Notes: generated by a model not told the origin, from the sequence alone. Counted from the first letter of the stretch, positions 31,860 through 41,241 are shown. The stretch: 64,000 nucleotides of DNA from Ensifer adhaerens (GCF_002940685.1 NZ_PNFP01000013.1:1-64000); one strand, 5' to 3'. Numbers and translations are program-made.

Positions 31860-33023
31860 TCAGGGTGCAGGGATGTCGGCGGCTGCCGGAACGCCCTGGC
31901 TGATCAGCTGGCGATTGCCGCCTTCGATCTGCACCAGCGACACCGAGCGCAGCGGCATGCCTTGCGTACCGGCATAGGTGATCGGGCCGGTGACACCCTT
32001 GACGTTTTCGAGCGAGGCGATCGCGTTGCGGATGGCGACCGGGTCGATGCTGTTGGCTTCGGTTACCGCCGCATCGATCACCTTGCCAAGATCATAGCCG
32101 TTGGCGATGTAGACCGTGTCCGGCACCTGGCCGAACTTCTCCTTGTACTTCACGTTGAAATCGGCGAGCGGGCTGCCTTCGCTGGCAAAGCCGGCTGTGG
32201 TGAAGACGACGCCGTCGACCGTTGCTCCCAGGCCGAAGGTCGTCGGCGAGTCGATGCCGTCGCTGCCGAGGATCGGGATGGTGACGCCGGCGCCGCGCAG
32301 CTGGCGGATGAAGGCCGGGAAGTCGGGCTCGTAGGCTGCGGTCATGATCACGTCGGGCGCCGGGTTCATCGCCTTGATCTTCGTAACCTCGGCGCCGAAG
32401 TCCTGCTGGCCCATGCTGTAGGTGCCTTCGCCCAAGAGCTCGCCGCCCTTGGCCTTGAAGGCGATGGCGAAATACTCCGGCAGCTTCAGGGTATAGGCGC
32501 TATCCGGCGACTTCAGGATATAGGCCTTCTTGTAACCCTTCTCGGTGGCGTAGGTCGCAAGTACGGACGCCTGGACGTTGTCGGCCGGATAGTTGCCGAA
32601 CATGTAATCGCCGACGGCGAGCGGCATCGTCGGGGTCGTGGCGCAGAAGGAAAAGGCCGGGATCTGGGCGGCCTGGGTTACCTGGCCGGCGGCGATCGAC
32701 GGATCGGCGTCGCAGGGCGTAATCACGATCTTGACGCCCTCGTCGACCAGTTCCTGCGCCACCAACGCCGTCTGGGCCGCATCCGAGCGGGTGTCCTTGG
32801 CAACGAGCTTGATCGGGAACTTGCCGGCCGCACCGCCGGCTGCGTTGATTTCCTCGACGGCCATTTCCAGGCCCTTCAGCGACGGCTGGTCATAGGGCGC
32901 AAGCCCGCCGGTCTGCGCGGTGGCAAGGCCGATGACCAGATCCTCGGCCAGAGCCGGCAACGGCGACAGCGCGATGCCAGAAAGAATGGTGGTAAGGCAC
33001 AGGGCCTTGACGTTGTTTTTCAT
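31860..33023 (-). CDS. LivK-type periplasmic binding protein
   Basis: This is a 387-residue exported protein. The signal peptide is about 26 residues, ending LPALA. The mature part opens EDLVIGLATAQTGGLAPYDQP, and has GGAAGKFPIKLVAKDTRSDA, then ITPCDADPSIAAGQVTQAAQIPAFSFCATTP, which line the ligand cleft in type I binding folds. GAGGGAGC precedes the ATG. It lies between the fused permease-ATPase gene and livF. Cys residues in TPCDAD and SFCATT are unusual for LivK proper, so the ligand may not be a branched-chain amino acid. Confidence 0.85.
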   Translation of the reverse strand: MKNNVKALCLTTILSGIALSPLPALAEDLVIGLATAQTGGLAPYDQPSLKGLEMAVEEINAAGGAAGKFPIKLVAKDTRSDAAQTALVAQELVDEGVKIVITPCDADPSIAAGQVTQAAQIPAFSFCATTPTMPLAVGDYMFGNYPADNVQASVLATYATEKGYKKAYILKSPDSAYTLKLPEYFAIAFKAKGGELLGEGTYSMGQQDFGAEVTKIKAMNPAPDVIMTAAYEPDFPAFIRQLRGAGVTIPILGSDGIDSPTTFGLGATVDGVVFTTAGFASEGSPLADFNVKYKEKFGQVPDTVYIANGYDLGKVIDAAVTEANSIDPVAIRNAIASLENVKGVTGPITYAGTQGMPLRSVSLVQIEGGNRQLISQGVPAAADIPAP

Positions 33024-33044
33024 CCGGAAAGCTCCCTCTTTTGA

Positions 33045-34925
33045 TTATGCAGGTTTGTGCAGGCCCGGCGCACCGGACGGAAATTCGGACGTTGCGGCAG
33101 TCTCGGTCTGCGCCTGAGTCGTTGACCGGCGGCGACCGATATAGGCCTCGATGACGGCGGGATTGGCTTGAATCTCCGCCGGGGTGCCGATCGCAATCTG
33201 TTGGCCCTTGTTGAGCACGACGACGACGTCGCAGAGCCGCATGATCAGCTTCAGGTCGTGCTCGACGACGAGCAGGCCGAGCCGGTGTTTCAAGCGGATG
33301 CGGTCGAGCACATGCATCAGTTCCTCGGTCTCGGCCGGATTCATGCCGGCGGCCGGTTCGTCGAGCAACAGGTAGCGCGGCTTCAGCGCCAGTGCGCGGG
33401 CGATTTCGAGCCGTCGCTGTGCGCCGTAGGAAAGCGTGCCGGCCAGCCGGTCGGCAAACTCCGCAAGCCCGACTTCGGCCAGCACGCTCAGAGCGCGGGC
33501 CGCCGGATCCTCACCACTGGCCTTCAACGCGCTTGCCGCGACCGTGACATTTTCAAGAACCGTGAGGTTCTTGAACAGGCGAATGTTCTGGAAGGTGCGG
33601 GCAAGCCCCGCAACCGGAACGGCGTAAACCGGCAGATCGGCCACGTCCTGGCCGTCGATCAGCACACGGCCCGTCGACGGCGGCACAACGCCGGACACGC
33701 TGTTGATCAGCGTCGACTTGCCAGCCCCATTCGGGCCGATGAGACCGGTGACGAGGCCGGGCTTGATTTCGAAGTTGGCATTTTCGAGCGCGACGAGACC
33801 GGCAAACTTCTTTCCGAGATTTTCCACCCGGAGCGTACCTTGACCGGACGAGGTGCCGGCGGCTGCCGGCGCGGCGCGCCCTGCAGCGTCGCCCTTCCCC
33901 GCAATGCGCTTGAACCAGCCGAAGCGTTCGTCGAGTTCGCGCACGCCGAAGAGGCCGTCCTGCAGGCGGTACATCACCACCAGAATTGCAACGCCAATGC
34001 CGATGTCGGTGAGACCGAATACCGTCGGCAGTTTCAGGAACCCGAGATCGACGCCGCCTTCGAGCTTCCGCAGGAGTTCGACGATCAGCATGATCACGGC
34101 AGCGCCACCGACGGCGCCCGAGACCGTGGTGATGCCGCCGAGGATCAACATGGCCAGGAGCATGAAGGTCAGGTTGAAATAGAAGTCCTTGGGCGAAAAG
34201 GCGCCAAGGAAATGCGCAAGCAGCGCACCCGCAGCACCGGCAAGCACCGCGCCGAGAACCCAACCGAAGAAGCGGTGCAGCTTGACGTTGACGCCAACGG
34301 CGGTGGACGCGATCTCGTCCTCGCGCGAGGCGCGGAGCTTCAGACCGGCGCTCGAATCCCGGTAGAGGCGGGCGACCGCCACGGCCGCAATGGCAAAAGG
34401 CAACGCCACCCAGAGATTGACGGCGCGCGGAATGCCGAAGAACGTCTGGCTGCCGCGGGTAATGTCGGTCGAGGCGACAAGCACGACGTGCACGATCACG
34501 AGAAAGCCGAGGGTCGCGATCGACGCCGACGAGCCGCCGAGACGCGCGACCGGAATGCCGATCAGCACCGCCACCAGAGCAACGACAACAAGGGCGATGG
34601 CAAGCGCCGGCAGGAAGGGCATGCCGATGCCCGCCAACCATTCCGGCAGGTGCGGCAGCGCCGTCTTCTGGATGATCGGGTTCAGCGTCAACAGGCCGGA
34701 CGCATAGGCGCCGATCGCCATGAAGCCGACATGACCGAAGGAAACGATGCCGGAATTGCCGGCGTAGATGCCGATGCCGAGCACGGCGATGACGTTGATC
34801 ATGTAGAGCGTCACCAGACGCTCGCCGCTGCCCGGAAAGAACAACGCGGCGACGGCAGCGGCTGCCAGAAGCGGCAGCGACGTCACAAGGATACCAACGA
34901 CGGTTTCTCGCCTGACGCGAACCAT
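33045..34925 (-). CDS. LivM-LivG fusion: ABC permease joined to ATPase
   Basis: This is a 626-residue fusion. Residues 1 to about 330 form a LivM-type permease with around ten helices (IGIYAGNSGIVSFGHVGFMA, then GYLWALR-equivalent loop LKLRASREDEIASTAVGVNV). A flexible Ala/Gly-rich linker follows (about 345-365). Residues 365-610 form a LivG ATPase with Walker A GPNGAGKST, ARTFQNIRLFKNLTVLENV, signature LSYGAQRR and Walker B LLLDEPAAGMNP. LivM and LivG are usually separate genes. The ATG at 34925 (third codon of the open frame) is used, as GGGGG then has normal spacing. It is first in the operon and divergent from the RpiR gene. Confidence 0.88.
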   Translation of the reverse strand: MVRVRRETVVGILVTSLPLLAAAAVAALFFPGSGERLVTLYMINVIAVLGIGIYAGNSGIVSFGHVGFMAIGAYASGLLTLNPIIQKTALPHLPEWLAGIGMPFLPALAIALVVVALVAVLIGIPVARLGGSSASIATLGFLVIVHVVLVASTDITRGSQTFFGIPRAVNLWVALPFAIAAVAVARLYRDSSAGLKLRASREDEIASTAVGVNVKLHRFFGWVLGAVLAGAAGALLAHFLGAFSPKDFYFNLTFMLLAMLILGGITTVSGAVGGAAVIMLIVELLRKLEGGVDLGFLKLPTVFGLTDIGIGVAILVVMYRLQDGLFGVRELDERFGWFKRIAGKGDAAGRAAPAAAGTSSGQGTLRVENLGKKFAGLVALENANFEIKPGLVTGLIGPNGAGKSTLINSVSGVVPPSTGRVLIDGQDVADLPVYAVPVAGLARTFQNIRLFKNLTVLENVTVAASALKASGEDPAARALSVLAEVGLAEFADRLAGTLSYGAQRRLEIARALALKPRYLLLDEPAAGMNPAETEELMHVLDRIRLKHRLGLLVVEHDLKLIMRLCDVVVVLNKGQQIAIGTPAEIQANPAVIEAYIGRRRSTTQAQTETAATSEFPSGAPGLHKPA

Positions 34926-35103
34926 CCGCATTCCCCCAGATTTTAGCCCGCCTCGTGTTTTTGGCTCGGGCCCGTTCCCGAAATGAACGTTAACGCAGAT
35001 CGACCAAATGTCAATCTTGTTTCAAAAAACATTCTCTGCTAGCAATTATGTAACAAAAATTAGAAAACGGGATTCACGCCATCATTTTTGGGAGGCAGAA
35101 ATC
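34926..35103. promoter_or_regulatory. Divergent promoter region, Liv operon / RpiR gene
   Basis: These 178 bases are clearly A+T-rich against the local background, with runs of A at 35025-35030 and 35055-35060. GGGAGG at the right end serves the RpiR GTG start. No clean palindrome was found, so the RpiR operator cannot be placed. Confidence 0.4.
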
Positions 35104-35985
35104 GTGGCAATCCGGGACCGACTGACCGACGGCGCCATCACCTTCACGCGCTCTGAACTGAAGATCGTCAGGCAACTGCTGTCGAACTATCCGGCAGCGG
35201 GGCTGAACACCGTCGCGCATCTCGCCGCCGCCGCCGGCGTCAGCAATCCGACTGTGGTGCGCTTTGCCAACACGCTGGGCTTCGAGGGCTATCCGGAGTT
35301 CCAGAAGGCGCTGCTCAGCGAGGTGCAGGAGCGCATGAGCTCGCCTCTGTCTATGCTCGACGAGAGGCGCCCGTCGCTGGAGCAGGAAAACTTCTACCAG
35401 TACTTCCTGCGCGCCAGCATCCATGCGCTGGAATCCTCGATGCAGATGCTGCCTTCGGAGGATTTCGAGGCCGCCGTCGATGCGGCCGCCGACATGGGCG
35501 CTCGCATCCATTGCCTGGGCGGCCGTTTCAGCGGCTTTCTTGCAGGCCTGCTCTGGTCGCACATGAAGCAGCTGCGCGGCGACACCCGCTGGATCAACGG
35601 CAGCCAGGCCGACCAGGTCGACCAGCTCGTCGATCTCGGCAAGCGCGACGTGCTCTTCGTCTACGACTATCGCCGTTACCAGAACGACACGATCCGCTTT
35701 GCCCGGCAGGCCGCCGCGCAGGGTGCGCGCATCGTGCTTTTCACCGACCGCTGGCTGTCGCCGATCGCCGATTTTGCGACCGTCACGCTGACGGCGCCCG
35801 TCGATACCGTTTCGCCTTACGACACGATGGTGCCGGCGATCGCGCAGACGGAGGCGGTGATCGCAGCCCTCACCGCCCGTCTTGCCACCCAGTCGCGCGG
35901 CCGCATCGAGCGCATGGAGGAACTGCGCCGCGGCTACGCGATTACCGAGGACGCCTTCAATCCACAGGTCGAGGACGACCGTTAA
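35104..35985 (+). CDS. RpiR-family transcriptional regulator
   Basis: This is a 293-residue regulator with the N-terminal HTH_6 domain (TRSELKIVRQLLSNYPAAGLNTVAHLAAAAGVSNPTVVRFA-type sequence within residues 15-60, then GFEGYPEFQKALL) and a C-terminal SIS sugar-isomerase-like domain (RIHCLGGRFSGFLAGLL, then RDVLFVYDYRRYQNDTIRFARQAAAQGARIVLFTD in pieces). GTG at 35104 has GGGAGG eight bases upstream; an ATG further up in frame lacks one. It is divergent from the Liv-type operon and precedes the isochorismatase/ligase block, so it may control both. Confidence 0.86.
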   Translation: MAIRDRLTDGAITFTRSELKIVRQLLSNYPAAGLNTVAHLAAAAGVSNPTVVRFANTLGFEGYPEFQKALLSEVQERMSSPLSMLDERRPSLEQENFYQYFLRASIHALESSMQMLPSEDFEAAVDAAADMGARIHCLGGRFSGFLAGLLWSHMKQLRGDTRWINGSQADQVDQLVDLGKRDVLFVYDYRRYQNDTIRFARQAAAQGARIVLFTDRWLSPIADFATVTLTAPVDTVSPYDTMVPAIAQTEAVIAALTARLATQSRGRIERMEELRRGYAITEDAFNPQVEDDR

Positions 35986-36031
35986 ACCCTTTTGCCGTCA
36001 CGGCGAGCCAGTCAAACCGAGGAGAATTCGA

Positions 36032-36694
36032 ATGAGTGCAGTCACTGTAAAGGTTGGCGACGATCTCTTGCGGCGCGACAGCGCCTATGAGGCGGGCCGC
36101 ACCTCGTTGCTGTTCGTCGACATGCAGCGCATCTGGTGCGAGCCCAACCTCGACCCGACCCATCCGCAGGATGCCGACAGCTACTATCACAGGCGCCTGC
36201 GCCAGACGGTCATCCCCAATCAGGTCCGCATCCTGGAAGCGGCGCGCAAGGCCGGCTGCGAAGTACTGCACACGATCATCGAGAGCCTGACGCTCGACGG
36301 CCGCGACCGCTCGCTCGACCACAAGCTCTCCGACATGCACGTGCCGAAGGGCTCACCCGAAGGCCAGGTCATTCCGGAACTCGCCCCCATCGACAACGAG
36401 ATCGTGCTGCCGAAGACGTCGTCGGGCGTCTTCAACTCGACCAACATCGACTACATCCTGCGCAACCTCAACACCCGCTACCTGATCATCGCCGGCGTCA
36501 TCACCGACCAGTGCGTCGACATGGCCGTGCGGGATGCGGCCGACCGCGGCTACCTCGTCACCGTCGTCAACGATGCTTGCGCCACTTACAGCCAGGAGCG
36601 CCATGAGGCGGCCCTTCGCGCCTACGCCGGCTATTGCTGGACAACCGGCACGGACACCGTCGTCAGCCGCCTGAACGGCCTCAGCCAGGCCTAG
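36032..36694 (+). CDS. Isochorismatase-like cysteine hydrolase
   Basis: This is a 220-residue protein with the full catalytic triad of the cysteine-hydrolase family: Asp30 in LLFVDMQ, Lys128 in LPKTSSGVF and Cys161 in ITDQCVDMAV. The cis-peptide motif GVITDQC is intact. Such enzymes split ureido, carbamoyl or amide bonds (biuret hydrolase, ureidoacrylate amidohydrolase, N-carbamoylsarcosine amidase, nicotinamidase). GAGGAG precedes the ATG. It is the first structural gene after RpiR and lies 34 bases before the glutamine-synthetase-like gene, so release of ammonia or a free amine in a shared pathway is likely. Confidence 0.82.
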   Translation: MSAVTVKVGDDLLRRDSAYEAGRTSLLFVDMQRIWCEPNLDPTHPQDADSYYHRRLRQTVIPNQVRILEAARKAGCEVLHTIIESLTLDGRDRSLDHKLSDMHVPKGSPEGQVIPELAPIDNEIVLPKTSSGVFNSTNIDYILRNLNTRYLIIAGVITDQCVDMAVRDAADRGYLVTVVNDACATYSQERHEAALRAYAGYCWTTGTDTVVSRLNGLSQA

Positions 36695-36728
36695 TCCGCC
36701 TGAAAAGAACAAGATTGGAGGGGAACCC

Positions 36729-38072
36729 ATGACCGAAACCAACAATGGCAAGGCGGCCGCCGAACTGACGGAACTCGCCACCTTCGTCACGACCGATATC
36801 GCCGGCATCACCCGTGGCCGCAGCTTCGCCGCGACCGAGATCGACAGCTACCTGCGCAAGGGTGTCGGCTGGGTGCCGGCCAACCTGGCGCTGACGCCTT
36901 TCGACCTGATTGCCGAGAACAATCCCTGGGGTTCGGCGGGCGACCTCCGGCTGATGGCCGACCCCGACAGCAAGGCACGTGTCACCTGCCTGCCGGACGA
37001 AACGCCGCTGCATTTCTACCATTCCGACATCACCGATCTTCAGGGCAATGCCTGGGACTGCTGCGTGCGCAGTTTCCTGAAGCGGACGCTGAAGGAATAT
37101 GAGGACGTCGGCCTCAAGGTGATCTCGGCCGTCGAACAGGAGTTCCAGCTTCTCGGCGTCGATTGGCCGGACGCCCCCTCCTTCGGCCTGCGTGCTCAGC
37201 GTCGCGCCGAGCCCTTCGGCTCGCTCTTGATGACCGCGCTGAAGGAAGCGGGTGCCGAACCGGAAATGTTCCTGCCGGAATATGGCAAGGACCAGTTCGA
37301 GATCACCTGCCGGCCCGCCGACGCGCTGACGGCGGCCGACCGCGGCGCGACGATCCGGGCGATCACCAAGGAAGTCGCCGCCCTCTTCGGCTGGAACGCC
37401 AGCTTTGCCCCGAAGACATCCGCCAATGGTGTCGGCAACGGCGTGCATCTGCATGTGAGCTTCACAGACCTCGACGGAAATCCGGTCACGTTCGACGCGT
37501 CTCGCCCGGGCAGGCTTTCCAAGGTTGCCGGCTCGTTTGCCGCTGGCGTCATCAGGCATCTGCCGGCGCTAACCGCCTTCACCGCGCCTTCGGTGCTCTC
37601 CTATAGGCGGCTCGTGCCGCACCACTGGAGCGCCGCCTACACCTGCCTCGGCGAAAAGAACCGAGAGGCGACGCTCCGGATCTGCCCGACGCTCGACCTG
37701 CCCGGCAGCAATCCGGCCAGGCAGTTCAACATGGAATATCGCGCCGCCGACGCCTGCGCCAGCCCGCATCTGTCACTGGCCGTGCTCCTGAAGGCCGGGC
37801 TCGAAGGCATCAGGACCGGGCTCGAGCAGCCGCCGCTGATCAACACCGATCCGTCCGATTTTTCGGACGAAGACCAGAAGAAACTCGGAATCCGCCGCCT
37901 GCCCGCAAGCCTGCCGGAAGCACTCGACACGCTCGCAGCCGACCCCGTCGTCACCGGCTGGTTCTCGAAGGATTTCCTTGCCTGCTACATGGCGATGAAG
38001 CGCAAGGAGATCGAGATCGTCGACGGGCTTTCGCCGGACGAACTCTGCACCCGCTATGCGGCGGTCTACTGA
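36729..38072 (+). CDS. Glutamine-synthetase-family ligase (GlnA/PuuA-like)
   Basis: This is a 447-residue GS-fold protein. Metal and ATP site motifs are SAVEQEFQLL, the EYGKDQFEITCRP strand, GNGVHLHVSF (the HxH nucleotide loop) and EYRAADACASPHLSLAVLL near residue 335. It lacks the tyrosine adenylylation region of GlnA type I. Members in catabolic clusters gamma-glutamylate amines (putrescine, ethanolamine, methylamine) or form other gamma-glutamyl amides. AGGGGA lies upstream of the ATG. Its context, between an amidase-like hydrolase and an N-formylglutamate-amidohydrolase-like protein, suggests amine activation rather than ammonia assimilation. Confidence 0.82.
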   Translation: MTETNNGKAAAELTELATFVTTDIAGITRGRSFAATEIDSYLRKGVGWVPANLALTPFDLIAENNPWGSAGDLRLMADPDSKARVTCLPDETPLHFYHSDITDLQGNAWDCCVRSFLKRTLKEYEDVGLKVISAVEQEFQLLGVDWPDAPSFGLRAQRRAEPFGSLLMTALKEAGAEPEMFLPEYGKDQFEITCRPADALTAADRGATIRAITKEVAALFGWNASFAPKTSANGVGNGVHLHVSFTDLDGNPVTFDASRPGRLSKVAGSFAAGVIRHLPALTAFTAPSVLSYRRLVPHHWSAAYTCLGEKNREATLRICPTLDLPGSNPARQFNMEYRAADACASPHLSLAVLLKAGLEGIRTGLEQPPLINTDPSDFSDEDQKKLGIRRLPASLPEALDTLAADPVVTGWFSKDFLACYMAMKRKEIEIVDGLSPDELCTRYAAVY

Positions 38073-38090
38073 TTGACGGATGGGCAACCC

Positions 38091-38912
38091 ATGACCTCGA
38101 CAACCGCCATCAAGAGCCCACAGCAGGGCGCGCGACACGACGCGAGCGCGCCGCTGCTTTCCATCGACGAACTGCCGCCCTATGCGGTGTTCAATCCGGA
38201 TGGCGCTTCGCCGGTCCTGCTTCTGTGCGAGCATGCGTCCAACCGCATGCCACGCGCGCTTGGCGACATGGGGCTGCCCGATCAGGAGCGTCAGCGCCAC
38301 ATCGCCTGGGATATCGGCGCCATGGCGCTCGCCCAGCACGTGAGCCTCAGCCTCGACGCGCCCCTGTTCTTCACCAACTACTCGCGGCTGGTGATCGATT
38401 GCAACCGGCCGCTTTCCGCGCCTTCGATGATCCCCGAGATCAGCGAGACGACGGAAATCCCGGCCAACCGAGGCTTGAGCGAAGCGGAGCGGCAGCAGCG
38501 GGTCGACACGCTGTTTTCGCCCTTTGCAAATGCTGTCTCCCGCCGCCTCGACCGTCTTCAGGACCAAGGCAAACGACCCTTCGTTGTCGGCATCCACAGC
38601 TTCACGCCCGTCTACTTCGGCAAGCCGCGGCCCTGGCAGGCTGGCATTCTCTATGGCGATGCGGTCGATTTCGCCCATTCGCTGATCCGGGAGCTGGCAA
38701 GCGAAACGCAGCTGACGATCGGCGACAACGAGCCCTACAACATCCATCCGGATGAGGACTACACCGTGCCCGTGCATGCCGACGCCCGCGGCCTTCCGGG
38801 CGTGCTGGTCGAGGTGCGGCATGATCTGATCGACACGGATGCGGGCGTCGCCGCGTGGGGCAAGAGGCTCACCCGGTGCCTGAAGGCCAGCATCGGGGGG
38901 CAGCAACCGTGA
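38091..38912 (+). CDS. N-formylglutamate amidohydrolase-family protein
   Basis: This is a 273-residue zinc-hydrolase-type protein of the FGase family. LLLCEHASNRMPRALG near residue 45 contains the conserved HAS metal motif, AWDIGAMALAQHVS follows, then the substrate-loop NYSRLVIDCNRPL and VVGIHSFTPVYFG. In histidine catabolism the enzyme releases formate from N-formylglutamate. There are no other hut genes here, so the substrate may be another N-acyl or gamma-glutamyl compound made by the neighbouring ligase. ATG 38091 is used; a TTG at 38073 is in frame. Its stop overlaps the next gene's GTG. Confidence 0.8.
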   Translation: MTSTTAIKSPQQGARHDASAPLLSIDELPPYAVFNPDGASPVLLLCEHASNRMPRALGDMGLPDQERQRHIAWDIGAMALAQHVSLSLDAPLFFTNYSRLVIDCNRPLSAPSMIPEISETTEIPANRGLSEAERQQRVDTLFSPFANAVSRRLDRLQDQGKRPFVVGIHSFTPVYFGKPRPWQAGILYGDAVDFAHSLIRELASETQLTIGDNEPYNIHPDEDYTVPVHADARGLPGVLVEVRHDLIDTDAGVAAWGKRLTRCLKASIGGQQP

Positions 38913-40213
38913 GCGGGCTCTATGAGCGAGACAAGGCGGCGATCGCCAACCTGCAGAAGCTGCGCTTCTTCCCGCTCGCCGTTGTCGGTGGACGCGGCGC
39001 GCGGCTCGTGGAGGAAGATGGCCGAGAGTTGATCGACCTCTCCGGTGCCTGGGGTGCAGCGAGCCTCGGCTATGGCCACCCGGCGCTTGTCGAGGCGATC
39101 TCAGCGGCTGCAACGAACCCCGCGGGTGCGAGCGTACTGTCTGCCGCCAATGGCCCGGCGACGGCCCTTGCCGAAAAACTGCTCGCGGCCTTTCCGGGGT
39201 CGGGCGACAACAGGGTCTGGTTCGGTCATTCCGGTTCCGACGCCAACGAGGCCGTCTTTCGCGCCGTCACCAGGGCGACGGGCCGCAGCGGCGTCATCGC
39301 CTTCGTCGGCGCCTATCACGGCTGCACCACCGGTTCGATGGCCTTTTCAGGTCATAGCGTCCAGGCCGGCGCTGCCAAGGCCGACGGCCTGCTCCTGCTC
39401 CCCTACCCCGATCCCTACCGACCCTACCGCGAGGACCCGACCGGGGGCGCGATCCTCGCCGAACTGCGCCAACACCTGGAAGCGGCGCCGGAACGGTTCG
39501 CCGCCGCCTTCATCGAGCCGATCCAGTCCGACGGCGGCGTGATCGTGCCGCCAGCCGGCTTCTTCAGGGCCTTTGCCGAGATCTGCCGTGAATACGGCGT
39601 GCTCGTCGTCTGCGACGAGGTGAAGGTCGGGCTTGGCCGCAGCGGGCGGCTGCATTGTTTCGAACATGAGGATTTCGTCCCCGACATCCTGACCATTGGC
39701 AAGGGCCTCGGCGGCGGCCTGCCGCTCTCCGCCGCGATCGGTCCAACCCGCATATTGGATTGCGCCAGCGCCTTTGCCATGCAGACGCTGCATGGCAACC
39801 CGATCTGCGCCTCTGCCGGTCTTGCCGTTCTCGACACGATCGAGCGCGAAGAACTTGCGCAGGAGGCGGATCGCAAGGGCAAAATTCTGCGCGACGGCCT
39901 GGCAATGCTCGCCGAACGATACCAGCTGATTGGCGATATCCGTGGCCGAGGCCTTGCCTGCGGTGTCGAGCTCGTGCTGGATCGACAGACACGGGCTCCC
40001 GCACGCGCGGAGACGGCGAAGCTCATCTATCGCGCCTATGAACTCGGCCTCGTCCTCTACTATGTCGGGATGAACGCAAACGTTCTGGAAATGACCCCGC
40101 CCTTGACCATCTCGGACGCCGAAATCCACCAGGCACTGAACGTTCTGGAGCAAGCCTTTGCCGAAGTCCCGACGGTTCCGGACACGGCCATCGCGCAGTT
40201 TGCGGGCTGGTGA
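38909..40213 (+). CDS. Class III PLP-dependent aminotransferase
   Basis: This is a 434-residue aminotransferase of the omega-amino-acid/acetylornithine/GABA branch. The glycine-rich phosphate loop is GHSGSDANEAVFRAV, the cofactor aspartate is Asp236 in VVCDEVKVG, and the PLP lysine is Lys265 in IGKGLGGGLPLS. It removes an amino group from a terminal amine or from an alpha-amino acid. GTG at 38909 overlaps the preceding stop (GTGA), with GGGGGG upstream, so it is coupled to the FGase-like gene. It is convergent with the LysR gene at 40296. Confidence 0.86.
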   Translation: MSGLYERDKAAIANLQKLRFFPLAVVGGRGARLVEEDGRELIDLSGAWGAASLGYGHPALVEAISAAATNPAGASVLSAANGPATALAEKLLAAFPGSGDNRVWFGHSGSDANEAVFRAVTRATGRSGVIAFVGAYHGCTTGSMAFSGHSVQAGAAKADGLLLLPYPDPYRPYREDPTGGAILAELRQHLEAAPERFAAAFIEPIQSDGGVIVPPAGFFRAFAEICREYGVLVVCDEVKVGLGRSGRLHCFEHEDFVPDILTIGKGLGGGLPLSAAIGPTRILDCASAFAMQTLHGNPICASAGLAVLDTIEREELAQEADRKGKILRDGLAMLAERYQLIGDIRGRGLACGVELVLDRQTRAPARAETAKLIYRAYELGLVLYYVGMNANVLEMTPPLTISDAEIHQALNVLEQAFAEVPTVPDTAIAQFAGW

Positions 40214-40295
40214 CCACAGCGCAAAGACTTGAACCTCAGCGCCCGACGATCAGAAGTTTGAGGTAAAGTATCTGGTCCCTGAGGCCGGCGCTGCA

Positions 40296-41198
40296 TCAAA
40301 CGAATTCGACGGTTGCCTTTGCCTCGTTGACGACCCAGTCGATGAACACTTTGGCGAGCGGCGAGCGTTCGCGGTGTCTCTGCGTTATGACGTAGTAGCC
40401 CTTGGTCTCCGACTTGATGGCGCCTTTGAGGAGGCGCACCAGTGCGCCCTGAGCAAGCTCTTCACCCGCCGTGATGTTGTCGCCCATGGCAATTCCGATG
40501 CCGCAGCGCGCGGCCGCCAGATTCTGGTTGAAGTCCTCGAAGCTCAGGCGCCGCACCGTTGCCGGGATCTCCTGACCGTGATGGCGAAACCAGTCGTTCC
40601 AGTGCGTCGAGCCAACGCCGTCAAGAAGGACGTGGCGCGTCAGGTCCCTGGTGCGTTTGATGTCGCCGTCGCGGTTGAGGAGGATGGGGCTGCAGACCGG
40701 AAAGAACTCCATCTGCTTGAGCGGCGTCGCATCGCCTTTGGCGGCAGCAGGATCGCCGAACATAATGGCGAGATCCGCCTGGCTGTCAGGAAACGGCTCG
40801 CCCCATTCCGGCATGGACAAAACCTGCAGTTCGACGCGCTCGTAGCGCTCGTAGAACCTCCCCAGTCGCGGCACCAGCCAGCGTGTCGCGAAGGCGGGCA
40901 TGCAGCGTACGGCAAGCCTTCCTGCGATCGGGTTCCGTTGCAGCCCGAGCACGGCGTCGTTGAGCGTCTCGAACGATTGGGTGAGCTTCGCAAAAAGCTC
41001 TTGCCCCTGCGGCGTGAGCACGAAGCTGTCGCGCGATTTCGTCGCCAGGGCGAAACCAAAATGTTCCTCCAACTGCCGGAACTGCTTGCTGACCGCGCCG
41101 GGCGTCACGTGCAATTCGTTGGCAGCCTTTGTCAGGCTTCTGTTGCGAGCGCTCGCCTCGAAGGCGCGTAGGGCATTGAGTGGCGGCAATCTCGACAT
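40296..41198 (-). CDS. GcvA-like LysR-family regulator
   Basis: This is a 300-residue LysR protein of the GcvA branch: LPPLNALRAFEASARNRSL, then KAANELHVTPGAVSKQFRQLEE in the helix-turn-helix, and the branch-typical GRLAVRCMPAFATRWLVPRL at the start of the effector domain. GGAGGGG precedes the ATG at 41198. It is divergent from the amidinotransferase-fold hydrolase and PotABCD genes, with a palindrome between the starts, so it should control that unit. Confidence 0.87.
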   Translation of the reverse strand: MSRLPPLNALRAFEASARNRSLTKAANELHVTPGAVSKQFRQLEEHFGFALATKSRDSFVLTPQGQELFAKLTQSFETLNDAVLGLQRNPIAGRLAVRCMPAFATRWLVPRLGRFYERYERVELQVLSMPEWGEPFPDSQADLAIMFGDPAAAKGDATPLKQMEFFPVCSPILLNRDGDIKRTRDLTRHVLLDGVGSTHWNDWFRHHGQEIPATVRRLSFEDFNQNLAAARCGIGIAMGDNITAGEELAQGALVRLLKGAIKSETKGYYVITQRHRERSPLAKVFIDWVVNEAKATVEFV

Positions 41199-41224
41199 CT
41201 GGTCCCCTCCGATCGAACCTCCTT

Positions 41225-41241
41225 CTTGAGAAAACCTCAAG
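41225..41241. promoter_or_regulatory. LysR-type palindrome between divergent genes
   Basis: CTTGAG and CTCAAG flank AAAAC. The site lies 27-43 bases upstream of the LysR ATG in the 153-base divergent region, the normal place for an autoregulatory LysR box. Confidence 0.55.

Noticed and set aside
33168-34946. 592-codon open frame on the plus strand
   Set aside because: It is antisense to the LivM-LivG fusion, with the same unnatural Arg/Glu/His-rich composition. The fusion on the other strand has complete ABC motifs.
40214-40295. Possible bidirectional terminator between the aminotransferase and LysR genes
   Set aside because: Short complementary pieces (CCTCAG/CTGAGG) exist but do not give a convincing stem followed by a T-run.
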